NCBI GenBank assembly: GCA_016860685.1
Contig: BOJX01000009.1
Location: 1 to 55,260 of the forward strand
From: Planctomycetota bacterium
GTDB lineage: Bacteria; Planctomycetota; Phycisphaerae; UBA1845
DNA: 55,260 nt
Direction of reading: 5' to 3'
Shown: positions 17,370-26,333 of the stretch, piece by piece
How the letters are laid out: each line of letters starts with the position of its first letter
Position numbering within the stretch: the stretch's first letter is position 1
Position numbers and translations under genes: made by a program
The notes under the pieces: generated by a model
The model's input: only the letters and a program-made list of their open reading frames with translations
What the model was told of the DNA's origin: nothing
Databases searched by the model: none

Positions 17370-17423
17370 TGGCGGAGCGAGGAGAGGGCGTCGGGCAGGA
17401 AGGATCGCCGGTTCGGACCGACC

Positions 17424-18560
17424 GTGATTTATCATCTTTTTCACTATCTGACGGAGGGCAAGCATTACGCGTACGAGAACAGCCTCTTCCGGGCGACCGT
17501 CGCGGGGTTGTTCTGTTTTCTGGTCGTTCTGCTGAGCGGTCCGGCGGTGATACGAGTTCTGTTGCGGTTCAAGATCGGTGATCGGCCTCAGTTCGATCGT
17601 GCGGACCTCAATGAATTGATGAAGAGCAAGGCGAACGTTCCGACGATGGGGGGGATTCTCATCATCGGGGCGATGATTGCGGCGGCGCTGCTTTTCGCTG
17701 ACCTGACGAACTTCTACGTCGTGATGGGCCTGGTGACGCTGTTGTGGCTGGGCGTGCTGGGAGGGGTGGACGACGCATTGAAGCTTCGCGCGGCGCGGCG
17801 CGGGGAGCGGCGCCGGGACGGGTTGCGGACGGCGGAGAAGCTGCTGTTTCAGTTGGGTCTGGGCGTGGTGCTGGGGACGTTCATCTTCCGGTACGGGGGC
17901 GAGAATCATGCGATCAGCGCCGTGTCGGGGGCGATGCCGTCGTACCGGATCCTGGATGTGCCGTTTTACAAGCCGGGGATCGCGCTGGGCGTGGTGAGCT
18001 TCATGCTCATCACGGTGCTGGTAATGACGGCGTCGTCGAACGCGGTGAACCTGACGGACGGGCTGGACGGGCTTGCGGCCGGGTGTGCGGCGCTTTGCAC
18101 GGTGGTGTTTCTCGCGTTGACGTTCATCGTAGGCACGGAGTCGGCGGCGCGGCGTCTGCTGCTTCCGCACGTGCCGCTGAGTCTGGAGCTGGTGGTACTG
18201 CTGGGGGCGATGCTCGGGGCGTTGCTGGGGTTTCTGTGGCACAACTGTCATCAGGCGACGGTTTTCATGGGCGACACGGGATCGCTGCCGCTGGGGGGAT
18301 TGCTGGGCTACGTGGCGGTCGTGACGCGGCAGGAGCTGATGCTCTTCATCGCCGGGGGCGTGTTCGTGATCGAGGCGCTGTCGGTGATTCTTCAGGTGTC
18401 GTATTTCAAGATGACGGGAGGGAAGCGGATCTTCGCGTGCTCGCCGCTGCACCATCATTTTCAGATGCGGGGATGGTCCGAGCCGAAGACGGTCGTGCGG
18501 TTCTGGTTGATTGCGGCGTTGTGCGGCGGAGCGGCGCTGGCGACGATCAAATTGCGGTAG
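17424..18560 (+). CDS. mraY: Phospho-MurNAc-pentapeptide translocase MraY
   Basis: A 378-aa polytopic membrane enzyme that transfers phospho-MurNAc-pentapeptide to undecaprenyl phosphate, making lipid I. Family motifs include the N-terminal MIYHLFHYLTE, KANVPTMGGILI, GGVDDALKL with the catalytic aspartates, NAVNLTDGLDGLAAG (about 206), MGDTGSLPLGG, and CSPLHHHFQMRGW (about 338) with the HHH motif. About ten hydrophobic segments are visible. The start is GTG 17424. The usual downstream neighbour murD is missing; ftsW follows directly. Confidence 0.94.
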   Translation: MIYHLFHYLTEGKHYAYENSLFRATVAGLFCFLVVLLSGPAVIRVLLRFKIGDRPQFDRADLNELMKSKANVPTMGGILIIGAMIAAALLFADLTNFYVVMGLVTLLWLGVLGGVDDALKLRAARRGERRRDGLRTAEKLLFQLGLGVVLGTFIFRYGGENHAISAVSGAMPSYRILDVPFYKPGIALGVVSFMLITVLVMTASSNAVNLTDGLDGLAAGCAALCTVVFLALTFIVGTESAARRLLLPHVPLSLELVVLLGAMLGALLGFLWHNCHQATVFMGDTGSLPLGGLLGYVAVVTRQELMLFIAGGVFVIEALSVILQVSYFKMTGGKRIFACSPLHHHFQMRGWSEPKTVVRFWLIAALCGGAALATIKLR

Positions 18561-18587
18561 CCGCGGCTTGAGCAGAATGAGGGGGTC

Positions 18588-19775
18588 GTGCTGAACGAGC
18601 GGTTGGACAGGGCGGAAGGGCCGACGCACGGCGCGTGGTTCATCGTGGTCGCCGCGGCGCTGACGTGCATCGGATTAATGATTGTCGCGTCCGGCAGCGC
18701 CTCGCTTCAGCGCCCGCTGCTGGGTCCGGAGTTTCTCAAGACGACGTTCGGCCGACAGTGCGTGTTCGTCCTGGCGGGCACAGCGATCATGATGCTGACG
18801 GCGAAAGCGGTCGGACCGTGGCTTCTGGCGTCGCGCGATCGGTTGCGGGCCGCGGTGTGGATCGGGGTCGTCGTGACCGTGGTCAGCCTGGTGTCGGTCA
18901 AAGTCTTCGGGGACGTGACGCGAGGGTCGCAGCGATGGCTGAAGTTTTCACTGGGCGGGTTCGATCTCGGGTTTCAGCCGTCGGAGCTTGCGAAGCCGGT
19001 TCTGATCGGGTTTCTGGCGCTTTTTCTGACGCGGGATGGGGTGGATGCGCGGTCGCTGCGGAAAACATTCATTCCGGTGCTGGCGGTGATCGTCGTCGGC
19101 GGGTTGTTGATCGGGCTTGAGGATCTGGGGACGGCGGCGCTGACGTGCCTTGTGGCATGCCTGATGGTGTGGATCGGCGGGTGTTCATACCGGCACCTGA
19201 TCACGCTGGGGGTTGTCAGCGTGCTCGGGTTGGCGGCGCTGATCTGGTTCGAGCCTTACCGGATGGACCGGTTGTGGGCGCACCAGAATCTCTGGAACGA
19301 CTCCCAAGGGAAGGGGTATCAGGGCGTTCAATCGCTGCTGACGCTGGGCTCTGGCGGGTGGTGGGGGCGCGGTCTTGGCGCGGGGGTGCAGAAATACGGT
19401 TACCTGCCGGAGAGCCGGACGGACTTCGTGTTCGCGGTGCTGTGCGAGGAGCTGGGTTTCGTCGGCGGGGCGGTCGTGATTGCGTTGTTTGCGTCTTTCA
19501 TCTGGCTGGGCGTGGGGGCGATGCGGACGGCGCGGACGGGCGTCGAGACGCTTCTGGCGTTCGGATTGACGGCGCTGATCGGGTTTCAGGCGCTGATCAA
19601 CATCGCGGTGGTGACGGTCTGGATTCCGACGACGGGCATTCCTCTGCCTTTTATCTCGGCAGGAGGGTCGAGTTATCTGGTGTTCAGCGCGATGGTAGGG
19701 ATGCTGGCGGCGGTCGGGACGCGGTCGGCGATGAATGAAGCTGCCGTGTCGGTTGAGGTTTCTGAGGAGTCATGA
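18588..19775 (+). CDS. ftsW: FtsW-type SEDS lipid II polymerase
   Basis: A 395-aa SEDS-family membrane glycosyltransferase with about ten membrane segments. Diagnostic motifs are FQPSELAKPVLIGFLA, LGTAALTCLVACLMVW, RTDFVFAVLCEELGFVGG and PTTGIPLPFISAGGSSYL near the C-terminus. It polymerises lipid II glycans with its class B PBP partner, presumably the FtsI encoded upstream. The start is GTG 18588. Presence in the dcw cluster favours FtsW over RodA. A divisome without FtsZ would need another scaffold to position this pair. Confidence 0.92.
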   Translation: MLNERLDRAEGPTHGAWFIVVAAALTCIGLMIVASGSASLQRPLLGPEFLKTTFGRQCVFVLAGTAIMMLTAKAVGPWLLASRDRLRAAVWIGVVVTVVSLVSVKVFGDVTRGSQRWLKFSLGGFDLGFQPSELAKPVLIGFLALFLTRDGVDARSLRKTFIPVLAVIVVGGLLIGLEDLGTAALTCLVACLMVWIGGCSYRHLITLGVVSVLGLAALIWFEPYRMDRLWAHQNLWNDSQGKGYQGVQSLLTLGSGGWWGRGLGAGVQKYGYLPESRTDFVFAVLCEELGFVGGAVVIALFASFIWLGVGAMRTARTGVETLLAFGLTALIGFQALINIAVVTVWIPTTGIPLPFISAGGSSYLVFSAMVGMLAAVGTRSAMNEAAVSVEVSEES

Positions 19776-19778
19776 CGG

Positions 19779-20945
19779 TTGGAGCGCGCGGTGGGAGAGG
19801 GGCTTCACATTGTGTTTGCCGGAGGCGGGACAGGGGGTCATCTGTACCCCGCCCTTTCCGTTGCGCGTGAGTTGCGGCGGCGGGTACCGGGAGTGCGGAT
19901 CACGTTCTTCGGATCGGATCGACGGATTGACGAGACGGTTCTGGGAGGAGAGGGGTGCGAATTCGTGGCGCAGGCGCTGCCGCGTCTGGCGCGGGCGCCG
20001 TGGCGTTGGCCCGGGATACTGGCGAAACTGCGGGTCGCACAGGTCTCGTGCCGGCAGTGGATGACGACTTACTGTCCTGCGGTGGTGATCGGTAGCGGAG
20101 GGATGTCGAGCCTTCCGGCGATGCTGGAGGGGCGGCGGGCGGGTGCGGCGACGGTGTTATTCAATCCGGACGCACTGCCGGGGCGGGCGAACCGGTTTCT
20201 GTCCTCGCGCGTGGACCGGGTGCTGGTGCAGTGGGAGCAAAGTCGGGCGCATTTTCCGGTTGCGTCGAGGGTTGACGTGACGGGGTGTCCGGTGCGGGCG
20301 GAGTTTCTGAGCGAGGAGCGTCCGGATCCGGTGCGGTTCGGATTGAAGAGGGGCAAGCTCACGCTTCTGGTGACGGGAGCGTCGCTGGGGGCGCGGAGCG
20401 TCAACCGGGTAGTGACGGCCTGCCTGGATCGGATCGAGCGGCGCGGCGATCGGTGGCAGGTGCTTCACCTGACGGGTGAGGCGGATTACGCGGAGGTGAG
20501 GCGGGCGTACGCGGGCCGTGGGGTTCAGGCGACGGTGTTGTCGTTCACGCATGAGATGCCGTCGGCGCTGCGGCTGGCGGACCTGGTGGTTGCACGGGCG
20601 GGGGCGTCCACGCTGGCGGAGCTGACGATCGTGGGTCGCGCGTCGATTCTGATGCCCTACCCGCATCATCGCGACCAGCATCAACGTATGAACGCGGGCG
20701 TCCTTACGGACAGCGGTGCGGCGGAACTCGTGGATGACTGGGTGGATCCGCTGCGGAATACGGAGCGGTTTGGTGCTGTGTTGGAGACGTTGATGGACGA
20801 CGACGCGCGGCGGATGACGATGGCGGTTCGGGCGGCGCGTCTCGGGCGGCGTGACGCGGCGGATCGTGTTGCGGACGTTGTACTGGAATGCGCCGGCGCA
20901 CGCACATTGTCGAACCTGGATCGTGCGGAATCTGTGATGGTCTGA
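19779..20945 (+). CDS. murG: MurG, lipid II-forming N-acetylglucosaminyltransferase
   Basis: A 388-aa GT-B glycosyltransferase that adds GlcNAc to lipid I at the cytoplasmic membrane face. It has the G-loop IVFAGGGTGGHLYPALSVAREL, then GSGGMSSLPAMLEGRRAG in the acceptor domain, TGASLGARSVNRVV, and VARAGASTLAELTIVGRASILMPYPHH, the donor-site signature. The start is probably TTG 19779, three bases after the ftsW stop; GTG 19791 is an alternative. The variant NPDALPGRANRFL replaces the common NxxPGxTN. Confidence 0.92.
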   Translation: MERAVGEGLHIVFAGGGTGGHLYPALSVARELRRRVPGVRITFFGSDRRIDETVLGGEGCEFVAQALPRLARAPWRWPGILAKLRVAQVSCRQWMTTYCPAVVIGSGGMSSLPAMLEGRRAGAATVLFNPDALPGRANRFLSSRVDRVLVQWEQSRAHFPVASRVDVTGCPVRAEFLSEERPDPVRFGLKRGKLTLLVTGASLGARSVNRVVTACLDRIERRGDRWQVLHLTGEADYAEVRRAYAGRGVQATVLSFTHEMPSALRLADLVVARAGASTLAELTIVGRASILMPYPHHRDQHQRMNAGVLTDSGAAELVDDWVDPLRNTERFGAVLETLMDDDARRMTMAVRAARLGRRDAADRVADVVLECAGARTLSNLDRAESVMV

Positions 20946-21063
20946 TCGGCGCGTGCCCGATAGAAAGGGTTGCGCGCCTTACAATGCGCGGAGTTTTTCT
21001 GCTGAAGCGAGGATGCGACGAGGGAAAGCGGCAGGAGCCGCCGGGACCAGGGGAGGAGACCCG

Positions 21064-22473
21064 ATGCATTACCAGTTGAACACGATCGAGCAAAGGATGA
21101 ACTGGCAGGGCAAGCGGATTCACATGGTAGGCATCGGCGGCTGCGGCATGATGGGCGCGGCGTCGATCCTCGCGGAACTCGGCGCGCGGGTGAGCGGGAC
21201 GGACCGTCAGGGCTTCGAGGGCGTGGGCGAGCTGGTGCGTCGCGGGGTGAAGGTGGTGATCGGGCACGGGGCGGAGTTTGTGCCCGAGGGGGTGGATGTC
21301 GTGGTTCGGACGGCGGCGGCGCCTGCGGATCACGTGGAGGTTCGTGCGGCGGAATCCCGCGGAGCGGTGTGCCTGAAGTACGCGGAGCTGGTCGGGCAGT
21401 TCATGTGCGGACGGGTCGGGGTGTCGATCGCCGGGACGCACGGGAAGACGACGACGACGGCGATGACGGCGCACATTTTCCGGACGGCGGGGCTGTCGCC
21501 GACGTTCGTGGTGGGGGCGAAGTCGAGCCAGCTCGGGGGGAGCTCGGCGCTGGGCGAGGGGCCGCACTTCATCGTCGAGTCGTGCGAGTTCGACCGGTCC
21601 TTCCTTCAGTTCTACCCTTACTACGCAACGATCCTGAACATCGAGAAGGATCATTTCGACTGTTTTCCGAAGCTTGAAGATCTGGTCGAGGCGTTCGGGC
21701 AATTCGCCCGGCAGGTGCATCCGCAGGGGCGGCTGCTGGTTCGGGCGGAGGACGCCCTGGCGCGGGAGGCGGCGGGTGAGACGACCGCGCGGCTGGAGAC
21801 GTTCGGACTGACGGACGACGCGGATTGGCGAGCGGAGGGGCTGGTGGGTTGCCGCGGGGCGTTTGCGTTCACGGTCGTATACCGGGGGCGGCGCGTGCTG
21901 ACGACGCATTTGAAGGTGTTGGGCGAGCATAACGTTACGAACGCGCTGTCGGCGGCGGCGGTGTCGATCCACGCGGGGGTTTCGCCCGAGGCGGTGGCGG
22001 AGGCGCTGGCGACCTTCGAGGGGGCGCAGCGGCGGATGACGTTCAAAGGCGTCCCGCGCGGGGTGACGATCGTGGATGATTATGCGCATCACCCGACGGA
22101 GATTCGCGTCACGATCGATGCGGTGAAGCGGTCGTGCGATCCGCGTCGGACGTGGGTGATCTTCCAGCCGCATCAGTTCTGCCGGACGAAGTACCTGCTG
22201 GAGGATTTCGCGCGATCGTTCGACGCGGCGGACGAGGTGATCGTTCCGGATGTGTACGACGCGCGTTCGGAAGGGGGGATCGAGCGGGATGTCAGCTCGG
22301 GGACGCTGGTGGCGCGGATGCGCGAGCGCGGGGTGCGCGTCCGGCATGTGCCGCAGCTTAAGGAAGTGACGGAAGTGGTGGCGCCGGAGCTGGCGGCGGG
22401 GGATCTGGTGCTGACGTTGGGCGCCGGGGACGTCTGGAAGGTGGCGGATGAGCTGGTGGCGAGGATGGCGTGA
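21064..22473 (+). CDS. murC: UDP-MurNAc:L-alanine ligase MurC
   Basis: A 469-aa Mur ligase catalysing the first amino-acid addition. It has the Rossmann start IHMVGIGGCGMMGAASIL, ATP loop IAGTHGKTTTTAMTAHIF (about 121-138), and FEGAQRRMTFKG and DDYAHHPTEI (about 335-344), all MurC features. The track start at 20953 gives an unlikely Arg-rich leader; ATG 21064 has GGGGAGGAG upstream and is preferred. Its last 26 bases overlap murB. A spacer of about 118 bases after murG has no obvious element. Confidence 0.92.
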   Translation: MHYQLNTIEQRMNWQGKRIHMVGIGGCGMMGAASILAELGARVSGTDRQGFEGVGELVRRGVKVVIGHGAEFVPEGVDVVVRTAAAPADHVEVRAAESRGAVCLKYAELVGQFMCGRVGVSIAGTHGKTTTTAMTAHIFRTAGLSPTFVVGAKSSQLGGSSALGEGPHFIVESCEFDRSFLQFYPYYATILNIEKDHFDCFPKLEDLVEAFGQFARQVHPQGRLLVRAEDALAREAAGETTARLETFGLTDDADWRAEGLVGCRGAFAFTVVYRGRRVLTTHLKVLGEHNVTNALSAAAVSIHAGVSPEAVAEALATFEGAQRRMTFKGVPRGVTIVDDYAHHPTEIRVTIDAVKRSCDPRRTWVIFQPHQFCRTKYLLEDFARSFDAADEVIVPDVYDARSEGGIERDVSSGTLVARMRERGVRVRHVPQLKEVTEVVAPELAAGDLVLTLGAGDVWKVADELVARMA

Positions 22474-23326
22474 TCGCATCGAGACGGATGCTCCGCTGGG
22501 TGCGCGGACGTGGTACCGGATCGGCGGACGGGCGAAGTGGCTGGCGCATCCGAGTGATGCGGAAAGCCTGTCGCGGTTGATGTCGGCGGTCGCTGCCGAG
22601 GGCGTGCTCTGGAGGGTGCTGGGGCGCGGCGCGAACGTGCTGGTCCGTGACGAGGGTTTCGACGGCGTCGTCATCGTTCTGGATGCTCCGGCGTTTACGA
22701 AGATGACATTTGAGGATGCTTCGGTGTGCGTCGGGGGCGGGGCGGACCTGATGAAGCTCTGCAAGGCGTGTTGCCAGCGCGGGTTGTCGGGGTTGGAAGG
22801 GCTGGCGGCGATCCCGGCGAGCGTCGGCGGGGCGGTGCGGATGAACGCGGGGGGCCGGTACGGCGAGTTCGGCGACCGGGTCCGGAGCATCAGCGTAGTG
22901 GAGACGGGCGGTGCGTTGCGCGACCTGTCTCGGGAGGACGTCGGGTTCGGATACCGGACGTGGGGGCTGGGGCGCGCGGTCGTGACGGAGGTGGTGATGG
23001 ATCTTGTCCGCGACGATCCGGTGCGGGTGCGCGGGCGGTTCAAGGAATACTGGCGGTTGAAACGGGCGACGCAACCGGTGGGCGAGCGCAGCGCGGGCTG
23101 CGTTTTCAAGAACCCTCCCGGCGCGTCGGCCGGAAGGATGATCGACGAGGCCGGGCTGAAAGGCGAGCGCTGCGGCGGGGCGCAGGTCTCACCGCGGCAT
23201 GCGAATTTCATCGTGGCGTCGGCGGACGCGCGGGCGTCGGACGTGTTGGCGCTGGCGCAGCGCATGCGTGATCGGGTGCGCGAGCAGTTCGGAGTTGAGC
23301 TGGAGCAGGAGATGGAGGTGTGGTGA
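22448..23326 (+). CDS. murB: UDP-N-acetylenolpyruvoylglucosamine reductase MurB
   Basis: A 292-aa FAD-dependent reductase that converts UDP-GlcNAc-enolpyruvate to UDP-MurNAc. The FAD-binding motifs TWYRIGGRAKWLAHP and GRGANVLVRDEG, then GLEGLAAIPASVGGAVRMNAG, and the C-terminal SAGCVFKNPPGASAGRMIDEAGLKG are recognised. The catalytic proton donor in the SxGSxFKNP motif is Cys here rather than Ser, a variation known in the family. The short form (about 290 aa, lacking the extra loop of E. coli MurB) fits type II MurB. ATG 22448 lies within murC. Confidence 0.92.
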   Translation: MSWWRGWRDRIETDAPLGARTWYRIGGRAKWLAHPSDAESLSRLMSAVAAEGVLWRVLGRGANVLVRDEGFDGVVIVLDAPAFTKMTFEDASVCVGGGADLMKLCKACCQRGLSGLEGLAAIPASVGGAVRMNAGGRYGEFGDRVRSISVVETGGALRDLSREDVGFGYRTWGLGRAVVTEVVMDLVRDDPVRVRGRFKEYWRLKRATQPVGERSAGCVFKNPPGASAGRMIDEAGLKGERCGGAQVSPRHANFIVASADARASDVLALAQRMRDRVREQFGVELEQEMEVW

Positions 23327-23363
23327 CGCCGCACCCGCGTTTTTTTCCGGGGGAGAGAAGCGG

Positions 23364-24353
23364 ATGAAGTCGATCGGAAGCGGGGGCGTGGGGCGTGGTC
23401 CGCTGCGCGTGACGGTGCTGGCGGGGGGCGTCGGAGTCGAGCGGGAGGTGAGCCTTCAAAGCGGGGCCGGCGTGTTCGAGGCGATGAGGCGGCTCGGGCA
23501 TCACGCCGCGCTTTGCGACATCGGTCCGGACGATCTTTCAGCGCTGGATGAGCCGGCGGATTTCGTTTTCATTGCATTGCACGGGGAGTTCGGCGAAGAC
23601 GGCCGGTTGCAGCGGGAGCTGGATCGTCGCGGGCTGCCTTATTGCGGGAGCGGCGCGGAAGCGTCGGCGGCTGCGTTCAACAAGGTGACGGCGAAGCGGC
23701 GGTTTGCCGCGGCCGGCGTGCCGACGCCGGCGTACGTGGTGGCGACGGCGAACGTTTTCGACGACGCGGTGGCGTGGATGCATCCGCCGTGCGTGGTGAA
23801 ACCGTCTGCGTCGGGCAGCAGCGTGGGAACCAGCATTCCGAAGGACCGCACGTCGCTCGCCGCGGCGGTGCGCGAGCGGATTGAGGCAGAGGGGGAGGCG
23901 CTGATCGAGCAGTACATTCGCGGACCGGAACTGACGGTCGGCGTTCTGGGCGAGACGGCGCTGCCGGTGTGCCAGATCCGCACGAAGCGGGAGTTCTACG
24001 ACTACCAGGCGAAGTACATCGACGACGACACGGAGTATCTTTTTGACGTTGATCTGCCCGGAGAGTTGCTGGCGCATGTGCAGCGGCTGAGCCTGGCGGC
24101 ACACCGGGCGCTGGGTTGCGAGGTGTTCTCGCGGGTGGACTGGATGATCGACCGGGAGAGCGGGTCGCCCTTTGCGCTCGAAGTGAACACGATCCCGGGG
24201 TTCACGAGTCATTCGCTGCTGCCGAAGGCGGCGGCGCGCGTCGGGATCACGTTCGACGGACTTGTGCAGCGGATCGTGGACGAGTCGCTGGACCGGTGGG
24301 AGGCGCGGCGATGCGACGGTCCGACGACAGTTCGGCGGGCGGTGGCGGTCTGA
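23364..24353 (+). CDS. ddl: D-alanine-D-alanine ligase
   Basis: A 329-aa ATP-grasp ligase making the D-Ala-D-Ala dipeptide for MurF. It shows VTVLAGGVGVEREVSLQSG, FIALHGEFGEDGRLQ, PYCGSGAEASAAAFNK, the ATP-grasp lysine region CVVKPSASGSSVGTS and the C-terminal metal-binding LEVNTIPGFTSHSL. The long track ORF (23199) overlaps murB; ATG 23364 with GGGGGAGAG upstream is preferred and gives the family-typical length. The gene closes the mur part of the cluster, followed by a 195-base spacer containing a dispersed palindrome and then the ftsQ-like gene. Confidence 0.92.
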   Translation: MKSIGSGGVGRGPLRVTVLAGGVGVEREVSLQSGAGVFEAMRRLGHHAALCDIGPDDLSALDEPADFVFIALHGEFGEDGRLQRELDRRGLPYCGSGAEASAAAFNKVTAKRRFAAAGVPTPAYVVATANVFDDAVAWMHPPCVVKPSASGSSVGTSIPKDRTSLAAAVRERIEAEGEALIEQYIRGPELTVGVLGETALPVCQIRTKREFYDYQAKYIDDDTEYLFDVDLPGELLAHVQRLSLAAHRALGCEVFSRVDWMIDRESGSPFALEVNTIPGFTSHSLLPKAAARVGITFDGLVQRIVDESLDRWEARRCDGPTTVRRAVAV

Positions 24354-24450
24354 CGGGTTTCGTTCAGGCTGGATGTTGCGGACACGGCGAGGGTTGCGTC
24401 CTGCGGCGACGAGCAAGAAGAGGGGTTGCGAATTCATCGGAGCAGGGCGA

Positions 24451-24517
24451 AAGAAGAACGTTTCCTGACCTTTGACATCGCTGCGCGACGTCAAGGGCAG
24501 GCGGGTGCGGCTCGGTT
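24451..24517. repeat. Dispersed palindromic repeat, family 2, copy A
   Basis: About 65 bases closely matching a second copy at 27797-27865. The core is an inverted repeat, CCTGACCTTTGAC (24464-24476) against GTCAAGGGCAGG (24490-24501), followed by a shared GCGGG.GCG.CTCGGTT tail. It lies in the ddl-ftsQ spacer. Confidence 0.7.
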
Positions 24518-24548
24518 TTGAAGCCGGGTTCGAGGGATTCACCGGGGC

Positions 24549-25427
24549 ATGAGCACACGAAAGAAGAAAAAAACAGCGCCATCAGAATCCCGGACGGGGT
24601 GGTTGCATCGGGCGTGGGCGGTCTCGCGCGGTGCGGTCGGCCGCATGTTGGCGGTAGGGGGGCTTCTCGCGACGGCTGCGGGGGCGCTGGCGATCGTTGA
24701 GCGGACGGTCGAGGCCGAGATCGCGTCCAGGGCGCGGGCGAAGTGGGTTTTCGAGGGCGTTCCGGCGCGGGTCAGTGACCTGGTGACGGAGGATCTGACA
24801 AAGCGGCTGGAGGGGCTGAGCGCGCGGGACTGGACCGATCCGCGGTTGTGTTCCGAGGCGGCGCAGGTGGCTGGACAAAGTCCGTGGGTCAGCGAGGTTC
24901 GCCGGGTTCGGCGGGTCTCGGACGGAACGATCCGGATCGAGCTGGCGTGTCTTGAACCTTTTGCGATGGTGGACGCGGGGAACGGGTATGCGCTGGTGGA
25001 TCGCGACGGCGTTCGCCTTCCCGGGTTGTACGCGTTTCATCAGACGTGGAAGCTGATTCAGGGGGTGGCGGCGGTGCCTCCGGACGCGGGGCGGCGCTGG
25101 GACGGCGCGGACCTTCACGCCGCCTTGAGCCTTCTTGCGCGACTGAAGCGTGAGGCTTTCGCCGATCAGATCACGGCGGTTCTCGTTCACAACTTTTCCG
25201 GGCGCAACAACCCGCTGACGGCGCATATTGAGCTGGCGACGGACCGGGCTGGCGGGCGCATCCGGTGGGGGTCCGCGCCGGGGAGCGAGCTGATTGAGAA
25301 CTCCGTCGAGGAAAAGCTGGCGCTGCTGCGGGCGAATCATCGCCTGACCGGGCGGGCCGACGCCGGGTATCCGGTCATTGACATCGTGACCTACCCGGAT
25401 CGTTTCGTCATCCCGGGTACCGAGTAA
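24549..25427 (+). CDS. ftsQ: FtsQ/DivIB-like cell-division protein
   Basis: A 292-aa protein with a Lys-rich cytoplasmic start (MSTRKKKKTAPSES), one membrane segment (about residues 30-50) and an extracytoplasmic region of about 240 aa. Weak FtsQ-like features appear: SEVRRVRRVSDGTIRIELACLEPFAMVDAG followed by LVDRDGVRLPG, the usual beta-domain pattern of 'vxrxxPxtlxIxvxErxPvA ... lvDxdGxvf'. Position after ddl at the end of the dcw cluster supports this. Sequence identity to FtsQ would be low, so a search is needed. No ftsA or ftsZ follows. Confidence 0.65.
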   Translation: MSTRKKKKTAPSESRTGWLHRAWAVSRGAVGRMLAVGGLLATAAGALAIVERTVEAEIASRARAKWVFEGVPARVSDLVTEDLTKRLEGLSARDWTDPRLCSEAAQVAGQSPWVSEVRRVRRVSDGTIRIELACLEPFAMVDAGNGYALVDRDGVRLPGLYAFHQTWKLIQGVAAVPPDAGRRWDGADLHAALSLLARLKREAFADQITAVLVHNFSGRNNPLTAHIELATDRAGGRIRWGSAPGSELIENSVEEKLALLRANHRLTGRADAGYPVIDIVTYPDRFVIPGTE

Positions 25428-25445
25428 CGCCGCACCGGCGTCTTT
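25427..25445 (+). terminator. Weak terminator after the dcw cluster
   Basis: ACGCCG, loop CAC, CGGCGT form a perfect 6-bp hairpin directly at the ftsQ-like stop, followed by CTTTCC. The T-run is short. Confidence 0.35.
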
Positions 25446-25541
25446 CCGGGCTGAGTCCCGCCCCGGATCAGGGGCGAGGGATCGCCGGACTCGCTTTCCC
25501 GTGGCGTCCTGGCGGGGTTGCACGGGGCGAAACTGCGCCAG

Positions 25542-25569
25542 TTGCAGCCTGCGGACCCTCACGTATAAT
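25542..25569 (+). promoter_or_regulatory. Promoter of rpmI-rplT
   Basis: TTGCAG (25542-25547), 16 bases, then a perfect TATAAT (25564-25569), about 49 bases before the rpmI ATG. This is the best consensus promoter in the window and separates the ribosomal genes from the dcw cluster. Confidence 0.75.
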
Positions 25570-25617
25570 GCCCGGCCCGCCGGTCAGTCGACCGCGCAGG
25601 TGGGGGATGGGTGACGT

Positions 25618-25815
25618 ATGCCTAAGATGAAGACCCACAAGGGTTTAAAAAAGCGGATTAAGATCACGGCCAACGGCAAGGTCAAGCACAAGCGCCCGAA
25701 CGCGAGCCACCTGATGAGCGGGAAGAGCGGAGACCGGGTGCGTCGCTTGCGCAAGGACGCCGTCCTGAACAACGTGATTTCCAAGAACATCAGGATTCAG
25801 ATGGGCAAGGCGTAG
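25618..25815 (+). CDS. rpmI: 50S ribosomal protein L35
   Basis: A 65-aa very basic protein with the L35 signature PKMKTHKGLKKRIKITANGK and KHKRPNASHLMSGKS. It is a large-subunit component. Length and order with rplT are typical. infC, which commonly precedes it, is absent; the gene has its own promoter instead. Confidence 0.95.
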   Translation: MPKMKTHKGLKKRIKITANGKVKHKRPNASHLMSGKSGDRVRRLRKDAVLNNVISKNIRIQMGKA

Positions 25816-25874
25816 GCCTGGCCGGCGCATACCGGGTGGCGAGTCCGGCGTGCAGCACACAGGAGGATTGAGCA

Positions 25875-26249
25875 ATGCCTAGAGCAAGGATGGGTGCGGC
25901 CAGTCACCGGCGGAAACGCCGGACGCTGAACGACGCCAAGGGATATCGGTCAGCGCGAAGCAAATGTTTCCGGTTGGCGAAGGAGGCGGTCATCCGTGCG
26001 GGGGTTTACGCCTTCCGGGATCGCCGCCGTCGCAAGCGGGATTTCCGCTCGCTGTGGATCACGCGGCTGACGGCGGCGTGTGAGGCGCGCGGGATCAAGT
26101 ACAGCCGGTTCATCCGCGCGATGCAAGGCGCGGGCATCGAGCTGAACCGCAAGATGCTCAGCGAGATTGCGATCCACGCTCCGGCGGATTTCGACGCGAT
26201 CGTCGAAGCCGTCCGCAAGCATCTGCCGAAGGATCGCGCGGTTGCGTGA
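25875..26249 (+). CDS. rplT: 50S ribosomal protein L20
   Basis: A 124-aa basic protein that binds 23S rRNA early in assembly of the large subunit. Recognised from the N-terminal RMGAASHRRKRRTLNDAKGY, YAFRDRRRRKRDFRSLWITRL and LNRKMLSEIAIHAPADF. AGGAGG sits eight bases upstream of the ATG. It is followed by a strong terminator rather than pheS. L20 often autoregulates its operon through the leader RNA; no obvious mimic structure was identified by eye. Confidence 0.95.
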   Translation: MPRARMGAASHRRKRRTLNDAKGYRSARSKCFRLAKEAVIRAGVYAFRDRRRRKRDFRSLWITRLTAACEARGIKYSRFIRAMQGAGIELNRKMLSEIAIHAPADFDAIVEAVRKHLPKDRAVA

Positions 26250-26300
26250 TGGTGGACGTGGGAGCGGGCGATCAGCGCCCCTGTGATGAAAGAAATTACG

Positions 26301-26333
26301 AAGACCCGACGCTGACCGGCGCCGGGTCTTTTC
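26301..26333 (+). terminator. Intrinsic terminator after rplT
   Basis: AAGACCCG and CGGGTCTT form an 8-bp stem, extended inside by CGC/GCG after one mismatch, followed by TTCGTT. It ends about 50 bases after the rplT stop. Confidence 0.75.
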
